Source of the DNA: UBA5336 sp038522375
Lineage (GTDB): Bacteria > Pseudomonadota > Alphaproteobacteria > Caulobacterales > Hyphomonadaceae
Reading direction: 5' to 3'
Assembly (NCBI GenBank): GCA_038522375.1
Contig: JBCBKE010000010.1
Location: 1 to 46,560, forward strand
Length of the DNA: 46,560 bases
Below, piece after piece: positions 33,030 to 42,069 of this stretch; the first letter of the stretch is position 1; each line of letters starts with the position of its first letter. Position numbers and translations under genes: made by a program. Under the pieces are notes generated by a model. That model had not been told where the DNA came from, ran no database searches, and saw nothing but the letters and a program-made list of their open reading frames with translations.

Positions 33030-34865
33030 ATGTTGCACCCATCCACGTGTAAATTGATCGACAAGCTCAGCGAGATGACCCACCAGCGCAAGGTTGCCTG
33101 GACGGAGGATGCGCGCGGATCGGTCACCTACGACACCGAGGGCTACAAGGTCGTCATTTCAGGAGACCCTCATGGCGTGCTCCTGACGACCGTGGAGGGA
33201 AAGGTTCTGGAAGAGGCCACGCCGGAGGATATTGCCGACACCCCCGCCACCAATGGCGGAGCGACCTACAAATCGATTGTCGAAGCGCTTTACCGGGAGG
33301 CGACCCGTCAAGCGAAGGGCACAGAGGATGCGATCGATTCGGTCCTCAAAGGGCTTGGTATTGAAGAGAAGAAGTTCGCGGTGACAGCCCCCTCGGTCGA
33401 GGACGATCCAAAAGCCAATGCCGCCGACAAGCGCGAAGCGCCCGTTGAAGAGACGGAAACCGCAAAAGTTGCGGTGCAACAAACGCCGCAGTCGGGCCCC
33501 CAGCCAACGCCAGCAGTGCCTGCCGAGCGCCCCGTGTCTGGGCCCGGGCCTGGTCAAGCTGCCGGTCTTGGCGGTTCAAGTCTCGGTGGTGTTGGTGTCG
33601 CCAGGCAACCGGTTGGTGCGACACCGCCCCAGGGCCAGGCAAGGCCTAACGCCGCGCCGGGGACACCAGCGCAACCCACACCGCAAAATCCTGCCGTCGC
33701 CTCGCGGCCTGCCGGGCTGCAACCCGGCCAGCTTGGCGGGCAGCCGAGCGGACAAAGCCGTCCAGCCGCGACGCCTATGACGACGCCGCCACCCGCGCAA
33801 ACAGCTGGTGTTGCGTCATCCACGTCAGGCCGCGCACCGCAGCCGTCACCGCCGCCCGCACAACCCCGTGCGTCTTCATCGGGCCCCAGTCAGCCGGCTG
33901 ATCAAACACCGTCCACGGCCCGACCAGGGGGCTTGAGCGGGCAACCCGGCCTCGCCAGCCCTGCACAGTCTCTGAGTTCTGCGCCATCGACCCAAGGACC
34001 ATCGTCCCAGTTTGGACAACCCGCCGGGCGTACAGACGCTTCAACGCCGCCCCAGACGGGCGGACCCGCTACCCCGTCACCACAATCCCCGTCGGTCCCG
34101 CCGACCCGACCCGCCGGAGCGATACCCGTTGCCTCCACTGACGCGTCGGCGTCGGCGTCCATGTCGCCCCAGGGGCAGCAACCTCCAGGCCAGCCCACGA
34201 TCGGATCTGTGGGTGGAACGACGCCCGGCCTCGGTGCGCCGCAACCGGTGAAACCTGCGGCGAAGCCGACTGCGCCTCCGCCGCAACAGGCGCCTGCAGT
34301 ACGGCCTGCGCCTTCAGCGCCGCCGCCGACCCCTCCAGCTGCGGCCGAGACGCAAGATGCGCCGAAGCCATCGCCACCCCCCCAATCAGCCACCCGTCCC
34401 AAGGCGGGGGTTGCCGGCGGGTTTGGCGTTGGTGCCCTCGGACGCTCTATCCGGGACCGCATGACAGGGAACACACAAAGCGGTGCATCAGCCGACGGAG
34501 CACCCCGGTCGACAACACAACCAACGCAGCCACCGATGGCGACACCGCCGGTACAACAGCCTGCACCCGTAACGTCGACGACAGCGGCGCCAACCGTATC
34601 GGCGGCGCGACCGCAACAGCCGACTTCGCCGACAGGCGGTCAGCAGCAGCCTCCAGTGCCGCCAAAACCGGCGGGCGGTCCTGGCGTTCAAGCCGTGCCT
34701 CCTGCCGCCGCAGCGCCATCGGCCATGTCTCCAGCATCGGCGCCCGCGCCATCGCCCGAGACCAGCAATCCTGCCGAACCGTCGGCCGCTGAACCGGATG
34801 CCGAAGAGGACGAGACCATCGTTCCAAAGCCCAAACCGATTACCCGGTTCAATCCCTGGAATTAG
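33030..34865 (+). CDS. Unrecognised protein: folded N-terminal domain plus long Pro-rich disordered region
   Basis: About 611 aa from this ATG. Residues 1-115 look folded, with an alternating beta pattern (KVAWTEDARGSVTYDTEGY, then HGVLLTTVEGKVLEEA) and a helix YKSIVEALYREATRQAKGTE. About 450 residues rich in Pro, Ala, Gln, Ser, Thr and Gly follow. They hold one break, a short amphipathic segment FGVGALGRSIRDRMTG at about 463-480. The end is acidic, then basic, closing with PKPKPITRFNPWN. No signal peptide or membrane helix. The frame is open upstream to a TTG at 32907 (41 extra residues), and neither start has a good ribosome site. No family is assigned. Its stop lies 18 nt before repeat copy A. 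Confidence 0.7.
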   Translation: MLHPSTCKLIDKLSEMTHQRKVAWTEDARGSVTYDTEGYKVVISGDPHGVLLTTVEGKVLEEATPEDIADTPATNGGATYKSIVEALYREATRQAKGTEDAIDSVLKGLGIEEKKFAVTAPSVEDDPKANAADKREAPVEETETAKVAVQQTPQSGPQPTPAVPAERPVSGPGPGQAAGLGGSSLGGVGVARQPVGATPPQGQARPNAAPGTPAQPTPQNPAVASRPAGLQPGQLGGQPSGQSRPAATPMTTPPPAQTAGVASSTSGRAPQPSPPPAQPRASSSGPSQPADQTPSTARPGGLSGQPGLASPAQSLSSAPSTQGPSSQFGQPAGRTDASTPPQTGGPATPSPQSPSVPPTRPAGAIPVASTDASASASMSPQGQQPPGQPTIGSVGGTTPGLGAPQPVKPAAKPTAPPPQQAPAVRPAPSAPPPTPPAAAETQDAPKPSPPPQSATRPKAGVAGGFGVGALGRSIRDRMTGNTQSGASADGAPRSTTQPTQPPMATPPVQQPAPVTSTTAAPTVSAARPQQPTSPTGGQQQPPVPPKPAGGPGVQAVPPAAAAPSAMSPASAPAPSPETSNPAEPSAAEPDAEEDETIVPKPKPITRFNPWN

Positions 34866-34883
34866 GCCCCAGATCGCCCTCGC

Positions 34884-35003
34884 TTTTGGCGGAAGCGATC
34901 GTCGCATTGGTTTCGCCCAAGGACAGTTTGGCGATGCCAGACGCCTCCGCAGGGGCAGCCCGATCGGCTGGCAGGCGGTTGCCCGCGGCGCGTTTCCGCC
35001 AAG
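34884..35003 (+). repeat. Repeat copy A: about 120-bp element with inverted ends
   Basis: Left end TTTTGGCGGAAGCG, right end CGCGTTTCCGCCAA; each is nearly the reverse complement of the other. Inside is TTTGGC-GATGCCA-GACGCCTCCGCA. By hand alignment the left 69 bases are about 75% identical to the left part of the element at 46120-46252, and the right ends share a 15-base match (GCGCGTTTCCGCCAA). It starts 18 nt after a stop codon. Confidence 0.6.
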
Positions 35004-35117
35004 GGCAAAACCGCTCCAGAGGCCATGAAAACCCATATGTCCCGCTGTATTCGTTGTGGGTGGGTGTCGTGGTGGACGCCTCGGGGATAGGCGGCGCACG
35101 CACAATATTCGACCGGC

Positions 35118-35147
35118 CGTTCGATCGAGCGTGACTTATGGGTCACG
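35118..35147. promoter_or_regulatory. Two adjoining palindromes upstream of the TonB receptor
   Basis: CGTTCGATCGAGCG (35118-35131) is palindromic in all but one symmetric base pair. It shares two bases with CGTGAC-TTATGG-GTCACG (35130-35147), a perfect 6-bp inverted repeat. They lie about 150 nt before the receptor start and could be operator sites. No known regulator motif is matched exactly. Confidence 0.35.
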
Positions 35148-35294
35148 ATTATTGATGAAAGCCGGTTTCCTGCACCCGAAGTCTGCGGATGCGCTTGACC
35201 AAGTGCCCCGCCTTAACAAAAGCGTCACGGTAGATGCCGGGGGCGCGTCCTTTTTAACTCTCGGCACAGCAAACCTGAACATCCGATGGGGCCC

Positions 35295-37562
35295 ATGACT
35301 GATTCACACTTCCTGAAATTGTTTTCCAGCGTTGGCGCCATGGCGCTCGTGGCGACCGGCGGCGCCGCAGTGGCTCAAGAAACGAATGACGATGAGACCC
35401 GGCTAGGCACCGTCACCGTGACGGCGCAGAGGATCGAAGAAAATCTCCAGGACGTCCCGATCTCGGTCACAACCCTGGCAGATGAGAAACTCAATAATCT
35501 CAAAGCCGGTGGCGCTGATATCCGCTTTCTGTCCGCGCGGGTGCCGAGTGTTATCGCCGAAAGCTCCTTCGGCCGCGCGTTCCCGCGCTTTTACATTCGG
35601 GGCATCGGCAATACGGATTTCGACTTGAATGCGACCCAACCGGTCTCGCTGGTGTACGATCAGGTGCCCTACGAGAACCCGATCCTGAAAGGTTATCCGG
35701 TTTTCGATGTCGCCTCCATCGAAGTGCTTCGGGGCCCCCAGGGCACCCTGTTCGGTCGAAACACCCCTGGCGGTATCGTCAAGTTCGACAGCGTTCGCCC
35801 TGGCGAGGACCTCAACGGTTATGGCCGGGCGGTCTATGGCGAACGAAACCTCGTCGAACTGGAAGGCGCTGTCGGTGGGCGCTGGGGCGATGCCCTGGCG
35901 GTTCGGGTTTCAGGACTCTACCAGAGCCGGGACGATTTCGTGGACAATGCGTTCACTGGCGAAGACGACATTTATGAAGGGTTCGAAGAACAGGCTGCGC
36001 GGATCCAGTTCCTGCTTACACCGTTCGAAAACGACTTTTCCGCGCTGATCAACATCCACGGCAGGTCAAATGACTCTAGCGCCCGACTGTTCCGCGCCAA
36101 CATTATCGAGCAGGGCCAGCGCGGCCTTGCACCGGGATTCGATTTCGAAACCGTCTTCTTTGATGGCGCAGATGCCGACAATGGTGCGTTGGAGCAGGAC
36201 GCCTTCGGGACGACGATCACGCTTGAAAAGTCACTGAGTGACTCGATCGATGCAACCTACATCTTCGGATACGAGAGCGCGGAGGTGTTCTCCCGCGGCG
36301 ACATCGATGGCGGCTTCGGGGCTGCTTTTCTCGGCGAAGGCAATTTCGGTCCAGGGTTCATTCCCTTCCCGTCGGAGTCTGCCGGCTCCGTCGATGATCT
36401 GTCGCAGGTCACCAACGAGGTCCGCTTTGCCTACGATGCGGGCGGCAATGTTCGCGCCCAGGCGGGCATGTTCTTCTTCGACGAGGAAATCCAGATCACC
36501 TCGCTGAGCTACGATACGCTTGCGCCGGGCCAACCGGTCAACGGCATCGCCATCCGCAATAACGACACGTCGAGTTTCGGCATCTTCACGTCAGTATCCT
36601 ACGATGTGACCGACCGGTTCACCGTTAGCGGCGGCGCCAGGTTCACCGATGATGAGAAGGACTTTGTCGTCGAGCGAACCCTCGGCCCCTTCGGCGCGCC
36701 GCCCCTCGGTCCCATCGCGGGCTCTGCTGGCGATGATTTCATCAGTTGGGATGTTTCGGCCGCTTATGACCTGACCGACGATGTAAACGCCTATGCACGG
36801 ATTGCCCGCGGTTTCCGCGGCCCGTCCATCCAGGGTCGTCTCGTCTTTGGTGATGACGTGTCCATCGCCGACAGCGAGACGGTGCTATCCTATGAGGCAG
36901 GCCTCAAATCCCAGCTGTTCGACGACCGGCTGCGGGCAAACGCGAACGTGTTCTTCTTCGAACTGGAGGACCAGCAACTCACCATTGTGGGCGGGGTCGA
37001 TAACACGGTTCAGCTGTTCAACGCCGATGAGGGCGAGGGGTATGGCTTCGAGGCCGACATTGAAGCGCTGCCAATTCCCAACCTGCTGCTGACGGCGGGA
37101 CTGTCTTACAACAAGACCGAGATCAAGGATGACCTGCTAATCGCCCCCGGCTGTGGCGCGCCTTGCACGGTGCTCGACCCCGAAGTGTTCGATGAGGAGG
37201 GGAATTTCCTCGGCTACAACATCTCGGGCAACAGCTTCCCCAATGCCCCGGAGTGGATCGGAAACGTTACGGCACGTTACGCGATTCCCGTGGCTGGCGG
37301 TGAGGCCTACGCCTACACCGACTGGGCCTACAAGGGTGAAACCAACTTCTTCCTGTATGAGAGCATCGAGTTCGGCGAAGACGGGTTTTGGGAGGGCGGT
37401 CTGCGTCTCGGCTACGCCTCTGACCTTGGCTACGACGTTTCGGTATTCGGTCGGAACATCACCGAGGAAGAACGCCTGACCGGCGGCATTGATTTCAACA
37501 ACCTCACCGGCTTCGTGAATGAGCCACGGGTTTGGGGTATCGAACTGAGAGTCGAGCGGTAA
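35295..37562 (+). CDS. TonB-dependent outer membrane receptor
   Basis: 755-aa receptor with a signal peptide (GGAAVAQ cleavage near residue 28) and a TonB-box-like GTVTVTAQ soon after. The plug domain has LQDVPISVTTL, FYIRGIGN, IEVLRGPQGTLFGRNTPGG. A long beta-barrel with many aromatic-alternating strands follows, including WDVSAAYDLTDDVNAYARIARGFR-type repeats. The last residues are IELRVER, without the terminal Phe/Tyr usual in outer-membrane barrels. The substrate (siderophore, sugar, cobalamin or other) cannot be read. The second ATG was chosen; an ATG three codons earlier is possible. Confidence 0.93.
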   Translation: MTDSHFLKLFSSVGAMALVATGGAAVAQETNDDETRLGTVTVTAQRIEENLQDVPISVTTLADEKLNNLKAGGADIRFLSARVPSVIAESSFGRAFPRFYIRGIGNTDFDLNATQPVSLVYDQVPYENPILKGYPVFDVASIEVLRGPQGTLFGRNTPGGIVKFDSVRPGEDLNGYGRAVYGERNLVELEGAVGGRWGDALAVRVSGLYQSRDDFVDNAFTGEDDIYEGFEEQAARIQFLLTPFENDFSALINIHGRSNDSSARLFRANIIEQGQRGLAPGFDFETVFFDGADADNGALEQDAFGTTITLEKSLSDSIDATYIFGYESAEVFSRGDIDGGFGAAFLGEGNFGPGFIPFPSESAGSVDDLSQVTNEVRFAYDAGGNVRAQAGMFFFDEEIQITSLSYDTLAPGQPVNGIAIRNNDTSSFGIFTSVSYDVTDRFTVSGGARFTDDEKDFVVERTLGPFGAPPLGPIAGSAGDDFISWDVSAAYDLTDDVNAYARIARGFRGPSIQGRLVFGDDVSIADSETVLSYEAGLKSQLFDDRLRANANVFFFELEDQQLTIVGGVDNTVQLFNADEGEGYGFEADIEALPIPNLLLTAGLSYNKTEIKDDLLIAPGCGAPCTVLDPEVFDEEGNFLGYNISGNSFPNAPEWIGNVTARYAIPVAGGEAYAYTDWAYKGETNFFLYESIEFGEDGFWEGGLRLGYASDLGYDVSVFGRNITEEERLTGGIDFNNLTGFVNEPRVWGIELRVER

Positions 37563-37602
37563 GACACCGGATCCACCGATGGGTTTTCAACACCCACGGC
37601 GA

Positions 37603-37636
37603 ACCGACAGTTCCTTCCGCGGGACTGTCGGTTTCC
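37603..37636 (+). terminator. Probable terminator after the TonB receptor gene
   Basis: ACCGACAGTTCC pairs with GGGACTGTCGGT (one wobble pair), loop of 6 nt, followed by TTCC. It begins 40 nt after the receptor stop. The stem is strong and the T-run short. A second small hairpin (TTGCCTT/AAGGCAA, 37669-37685) follows before the convergent glpX stop. Confidence 0.5.
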
Positions 37637-37705
37637 GGCCCTTTGGCCATGTGCCTCCGCATGGACTTGCCTTGCGAAGGCAACAAGCGCAGCCGTTCGA
37701 GGGAT

Positions 37706-38659
37706 TTAGACCCTATGGGCGCTTTGGATCTTGCGCACCATGCCGTCGGCGGAGGTCATTACGAGCGTATGGGTGTGGATTGCACCGCCAGCTGTTCTTA
37801 CACCGTCAAGCAACTCGCCGCTGGTGACGCCTGTGGCGCAGAACACGGTTTCCCCGGATGCCAGTTCCTGAAGATCATAGGTCTTGTCGAAATCGGTCAC
37901 GCCCACCCGCTCGGCCCGGCCCCGCTCCTCGTCGTTCCGGAAGATCAGTTTCGCCTGCATCTGACCGCCCACGCATTTCAGCGCGGCGGCCGCCAGGACG
38001 CCTTCCGGCGCGCCGCCCGATCCAATATAGAGATCGACGCCAGTCGAAGGATCGGTGGTGTTGATGACACCGGCAACGTCGCCATCCGTGATCATCTTGA
38101 TGCGGGATCCGATACCGCGAAGCTCGGCAATGATCTCGGCGTGACGCGGGCGGTCGAGGACGCAGACGGTGATGTCTGCTGCGGACACCCCTTTCGCATC
38201 TGCCAGCGCGCGGACGTTATCGGCTGGTGACTTGTCGAGACCGACCAGGCCAGGCGCATAGCCGGGACCGATCGCGATCTTGTCCATGTAGGTGTCAGGC
38301 GCGAACAGCAGGCCGCCACGGGGCGCGATGGCCAACACGGCGAGCGCATTGGCCATGGCCTTTGCGGTGAGCGTCGTGCCCTCAAGCGGGTCAAGCGCGA
38401 TATCGATTTCAGGCCCGGTGCCTGTGCCGACTTCCTCGCCAATGTAGAGCATGGGCGCTTCGTCCCGCTCGCCTTCGCCAATCACCACACGGCCCCGGAA
38501 ATCAATGGCATTGAAGGCCGTGCGCATCGCGTCCACAGCCGCCTGGTCAGCGACCTTCTCCTGGCCCCGGCCAACTTCCTTGCTGGCCGCGATCGCGGTG
38601 ATTTCGGTGACGCGGACCATCGCGTCGGCGAGGGCTGGAATGAGTACGCTTTCGGTCAT
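37706..38659 (-). CDS. glpX: Class II fructose-1,6-bisphosphatase
   Basis: 317-aa GlpX enzyme converting fructose 1,6-bisphosphate to fructose 6-phosphate in gluconeogenesis. Signature blocks are VVIGEGERDEAPMLYIGEEVG, the metal-binding DPLEGT within ALDPLEGTTLTAKAMA, IKMITDGDVAGVI and YIGSGGAPEGVLAAAALKC. It lies 66 nt after hom on the same strand, the usual hom-glpX pairing in alphaproteobacteria. recJ, a frequent next gene, is absent. Confidence 0.96.
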   Translation of the reverse strand: MTESVLIPALADAMVRVTEITAIAASKEVGRGQEKVADQAAVDAMRTAFNAIDFRGRVVIGEGERDEAPMLYIGEEVGTGTGPEIDIALDPLEGTTLTAKAMANALAVLAIAPRGGLLFAPDTYMDKIAIGPGYAPGLVGLDKSPADNVRALADAKGVSAADITVCVLDRPRHAEIIAELRGIGSRIKMITDGDVAGVINTTDPSTGVDLYIGSGGAPEGVLAAAALKCVGGQMQAKLIFRNDEERGRAERVGVTDFDKTYDLQELASGETVFCATGVTSGELLDGVRTAGGAIHTHTLVMTSADGMVRKIQSAHRV

Positions 38660-38725
38660 GGTGTCGTCCCCAGAGAAGGATTGTTATTTTGATATCATTG
38701 GGCGGAGTCTCAGACGCCACGCAAA

Positions 38726-40009
38726 CTATGTGCCCGCTTCGATACGGATGGCGCGCGCCTGGTCAACCACACTTTCGAGGGACGAGGCGCGCCTCACCGC
38801 ACCGTCCATCGCCTCGCGTGCAGCGGGATGTGTAACGATAGCCACAGGACTGACACCCGCCTCGCTGGCGGAATCCTGTAGCAGTTTGTCAACGGAAACG
38901 CGCTCTGCCGCCAGTGCTTCTGACAGGCTTGCAAGGGCACCTGGCTGGTCGGCAAGCTGAACCCTGAGGAAGAAGGCCGACTGTTCGGTATCCTTGGCGG
39001 CGGCAAACTGGCGAACCTTGTGGTGTGGCGCGCGGCCAAATGCGGACCGTACACCCGGATTGAACAGCTTCGCGACATCGCCCATGACGGCGCTGGCGGT
39101 CGGGCCTGCCCCTGCACCCGGACCGGTCAGGGTGATGGCGCCAAGCGGGTCGCCCTCGACGCGGACGGTGTTCAGAGAGCCGTTCACCTGGGCGAGTGGA
39201 TGGGACATCGGCAACGCCATCGGCTCGATACGGCAGACAACCGTTTCGCCGTCGCGCTTGCCTTCTGCAATCAGCTTGATGGCGAGGCCCAGTCGTTCGG
39301 CCATGCGCAGGTCTTCCAGCGTGATGGCGTCCACGCCGGTAACGGCGACCTTCGAGAAATCCAGGTCAGCGGAAAACGCCATGGCGCTGAGGATGGCGGC
39401 CTTGTGGGCGGCATCCATGCCCGAGACATCAAGGGTCGGGTCAGCTTCCGCATAGCCGAGGCGCTGGGCATCCGCGAGGACGTCATCGTAGCTACGACCG
39501 GTGGCGAGCATTTCCGTTGTCAGGAAGTTGCACGTGCCGTTCAGGATGCCGGCAATCCGTGTGATATCGACCCCGGCCAGGCTATCGCGCAAAACCCGCA
39601 CGACGGGAACCCCACCCGCGACCGCGGCTTCGAAAAGCAGGTCGACCCCATTCTCAACCGCAAGTTCAGCAAGGGCCTGGCCGTGTTCGGCGATGAGTGC
39701 CTTGTTGGCGGTAACGACCGGCTTTCCCGCTTTCAGTGCAGCTTCGACCGCCAGTTTCGCCGGACCGTCCGATCCGCCGACGAGTTCGACGAAAACGTCG
39801 ATGCCGGCGCTGGTAGCGAGCGCAACCGGATCGTCGAACCAGGCGTAGGCTGTAACATCCACGGGGCGGTTGCGATGCTTCGACCGGGCGCTCACACCTG
39901 TGATCTCGAGCGCGCCGGGCAGCCGAAGATCGGCCTGGCGATCGGTCAGGTCAATTAGTCCGCAACCGACATGGCCCAGCCCCGCAATGCCCAATCTGAT
40001 CGCTGTCAT
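38726..40009 (-). CDS. hom: Homoserine dehydrogenase
   Basis: 427-aa NAD(P)H enzyme converting aspartate semialdehyde to homoserine on the path to threonine and methionine. The Rossmann motif is GIAGLGHVGCGL at about residues 7-18. Further blocks are VVTANKALIAEHG, EAAVAGGVPVVR, ILNGTCNFLTTEM and AEADPTLDVSGMDAAHKAAIL. A C-terminal ACT domain (FFLRVQLADQPGALASLSEAL) indicates feedback control by an amino acid, probably threonine. The start is the ATG behind GGGGA. Confidence 0.97.
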   Translation of the reverse strand: MTAIRLGIAGLGHVGCGLIDLTDRQADLRLPGALEITGVSARSKHRNRPVDVTAYAWFDDPVALATSAGIDVFVELVGGSDGPAKLAVEAALKAGKPVVTANKALIAEHGQALAELAVENGVDLLFEAAVAGGVPVVRVLRDSLAGVDITRIAGILNGTCNFLTTEMLATGRSYDDVLADAQRLGYAEADPTLDVSGMDAAHKAAILSAMAFSADLDFSKVAVTGVDAITLEDLRMAERLGLAIKLIAEGKRDGETVVCRIEPMALPMSHPLAQVNGSLNTVRVEGDPLGAITLTGPGAGAGPTASAVMGDVAKLFNPGVRSAFGRAPHHKVRQFAAAKDTEQSAFFLRVQLADQPGALASLSEALAAERVSVDKLLQDSASEAGVSPVAIVTHPAAREAMDGAVRRASSLESVVDQARAIRIEAGT

Positions 40010-40221
40010 GCTTTCCCCGTCTTCTCGCCGTTCCAAGGCTCTCGCCTACGCGGGGAATGGACCCGGTTCAAGCACTGTCGCTGTCGCCTCCACCCGTGGG
40101 CCTCCGTGTGCCCGTAGTCTGGGCCCTGTATTTCCGTCAGGCGCGCGTTGTGATTTCACGGACCGGTGTTAGTCTGTTCGGTAGAGTATAAAAAACAATA
40201 GACCTTCTGGGAGGAAGACGA

Positions 40222-42027
40222 ATGTACGACCTGATCATCAGGAATGGCACGGTTGTCGATGGCACTGGCGCGGCTCCGCGCACGGCTGATGTTGCCATCA
40301 AGGATGGGTTGATCGCTGCGGTCGGCGAAGCCGTTGCGGGCGACGCTAGCCGGGAGATCGATGCGGCAGGCCAGGTGGTTACACCGGGCTGGGTCGACAT
40401 TCACACGCACTATGATGGCCAGGCGACGTGGGATGACGAATTGGGCCCCTCGGCCTGGCATGGGGTCACAACCCTTGTCATGGGCAATTGTGGTGTCGGG
40501 TTTGCCCCTGCCAAGCCCGATCGCCATGACTGGCTGATCGGACTGATGGAAGGCGTTGAGGACATCCCCGGCGCAGCGCTCAGCGAAGGTATCACCTGGG
40601 GCTGGGAGAGCTTTGGCGAATACCTGGATGTGCTGGAGCAGATGCCGCGCAGTGTGGACATCGCAACTCACATTCCCCATGGCGCCGTCCGTGCCTTCGT
40701 CATGGGTGAGCGGGGCGCGAACAACGAAGCGGCCACGCCCGAGGATATCGCAGCCATGGCCGATATCGTGGCCGATGGAATCCGCGCGGGCGCGCTCGGG
40801 TTTTCCACCTCCCGGACGATGCTGCACCTGTCCAAGGACGGGGTTCCGGTGCCCGGCACATTTGCCAACCGGGATGAACTGATCGGGATCGGACGGGCGA
40901 TGCTCGATGCTGGTGGTGGTGTTTTCGAGATGGCGTCGGATCTGACACCTGCCGAAGAAGAGTTCGCGTGGATGAAGGATTTGTCGCGCGAGACGGGTCT
41001 GCCCGTGACATATGCCCTGCTTCAAAACCCTCTGGATGCGGACAACTGGAAGAACATGTTGGCTATGACCCAGGCTGCCAATGATGACGGCGCCAACGTC
41101 TATGCCCAGATCGCTATTCGACCGACGGGGCTCGTACTCGGCTGGGAGTCGACTGTGAACCCGTTCTCGTTCCAGCCAAGCTATGCCGCGATTGCCGAGC
41201 TTCCGATGTCCGAACGTCTCTTGCGCCTTCGCGATCCGGCGGTACGCGAGGCGATTATTTCCGAGGAGCCAGATTTCAGCCAGTCGGCCGCCGTTGGCCG
41301 CGGTGAGCAGGATGAAAACCAGCAGGGCCTGCCGGCCGGGAATGCGATTGCGATGATCCTCGCCCATGGCTTCGACCGGATGTTCCGCCTGGCCGATGAG
41401 ACCGGAAAGTGTGAGTACGAACCAACGCCCGAAGCGAGCGTCGAGGCAAAGGCCAAGGCCCAAGGCGTCAATCCGCGCGCCATCGTCTACGACATGCTGA
41501 TGGAAAACGCCGGCCGCGGCTACGTATACCTGCCGCTTCTCAACTACACGCTGTTCAATTTCGACCATGTCTACGAGATGTTGCAAAGCGATCGCACCGT
41601 GTTGAGCTTGTCTGACGGCGGCGCCCATTGCGGCGTCATCTGCGACGCGTCGTTCCCGACCTATCTGTTGACCCATTGGGTGCGAGACCGCTCAAGGGGC
41701 AGGCGGATATCACTGGAGGCGGCGGTGAAGCGGCAATGCCACGATACCGCAAGGCTTTATGGGATGTTTGACCGCGGTACGCTGGAGCCGGGAATGCGGG
41801 CGGACGTGAATGTGATTGACTTCGACGCCTTGGAAATCGCGCCACCCGAGATGGCGTTCGATCTTCCTGCCGGTGGACGGCGCATGATCCAGAGGGCCAG
41901 CGGCTACCGGCACACCTTCCTCGCAGGCGTGGAAACGTTCACCGATGGCGTATCGACAGGGGCGAAACCTGGCGGCGTGGTACGGGGTCCGCAAAGGGCA
42001 CCGGGGGTTGCGATAGCAGCGGAATAG
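40222..42027 (+). CDS. Amidohydrolase, N-acyl-D-amino-acid deacylase family
   Basis: 601-aa zinc-dependent amidohydrolase. The N-terminal metal motif is DIHTHYDGQ near residue 60, followed by MGNCGVGFAP, whose Cys is the bridging ligand in D-aminoacylases. SDGGAHCG carries the late Asp. The C-terminal beta-sandwich (LEPGMRADVNVIDFD) completes the fold. D-aminoacylase-type deacylation is likely, though the exact substrate is unknown. GGGAGGAAG precedes the ATG. It is inserted in the opposite direction between hom and an aminotransferase. Confidence 0.9.
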   Translation: MYDLIIRNGTVVDGTGAAPRTADVAIKDGLIAAVGEAVAGDASREIDAAGQVVTPGWVDIHTHYDGQATWDDELGPSAWHGVTTLVMGNCGVGFAPAKPDRHDWLIGLMEGVEDIPGAALSEGITWGWESFGEYLDVLEQMPRSVDIATHIPHGAVRAFVMGERGANNEAATPEDIAAMADIVADGIRAGALGFSTSRTMLHLSKDGVPVPGTFANRDELIGIGRAMLDAGGGVFEMASDLTPAEEEFAWMKDLSRETGLPVTYALLQNPLDADNWKNMLAMTQAANDDGANVYAQIAIRPTGLVLGWESTVNPFSFQPSYAAIAELPMSERLLRLRDPAVREAIISEEPDFSQSAAVGRGEQDENQQGLPAGNAIAMILAHGFDRMFRLADETGKCEYEPTPEASVEAKAKAQGVNPRAIVYDMLMENAGRGYVYLPLLNYTLFNFDHVYEMLQSDRTVLSLSDGGAHCGVICDASFPTYLLTHWVRDRSRGRRISLEAAVKRQCHDTARLYGMFDRGTLEPGMRADVNVIDFDALEIAPPEMAFDLPAGGRRMIQRASGYRHTFLAGVETFTDGVSTGAKPGGVVRGPQRAPGVAIAAE

Positions 42028-42069
42028 CGGTGGTCGATGGTTGGCAGAACAACTGTTTCCGGTTCCCGA

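Larger units (their letters stand above)
34866..35294. other. 429-nt non-coding gap with repeat copy A and two palindromes
   Basis: Between the Pro-rich gene and the TonB receptor. It holds repeat copy A (34884-35003) and two adjoining palindromes (35118-35147), then a stretch to the receptor start with no gene I can support. The ORFs here are short and lack ribosome sites. Confidence 0.6.

Noticed and set aside
33554..34474. Gly/Ala/Trp-rich ORFs opposite the Pro-rich gene
   Set aside because: Direct consequence of reading Pro/Gln/Ser codons on the other strand.
37633..37690. Possible third copy of the inverted-end repeat
   Set aside because: Shares only TTTGGC-ATG and GCCTCCGCA with the other copies, and the matching inverted ends are missing.
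39020..39958. 312-aa ORF opposite hom
   Set aside because: Antisense shadow; hom is fully supported by its motifs.
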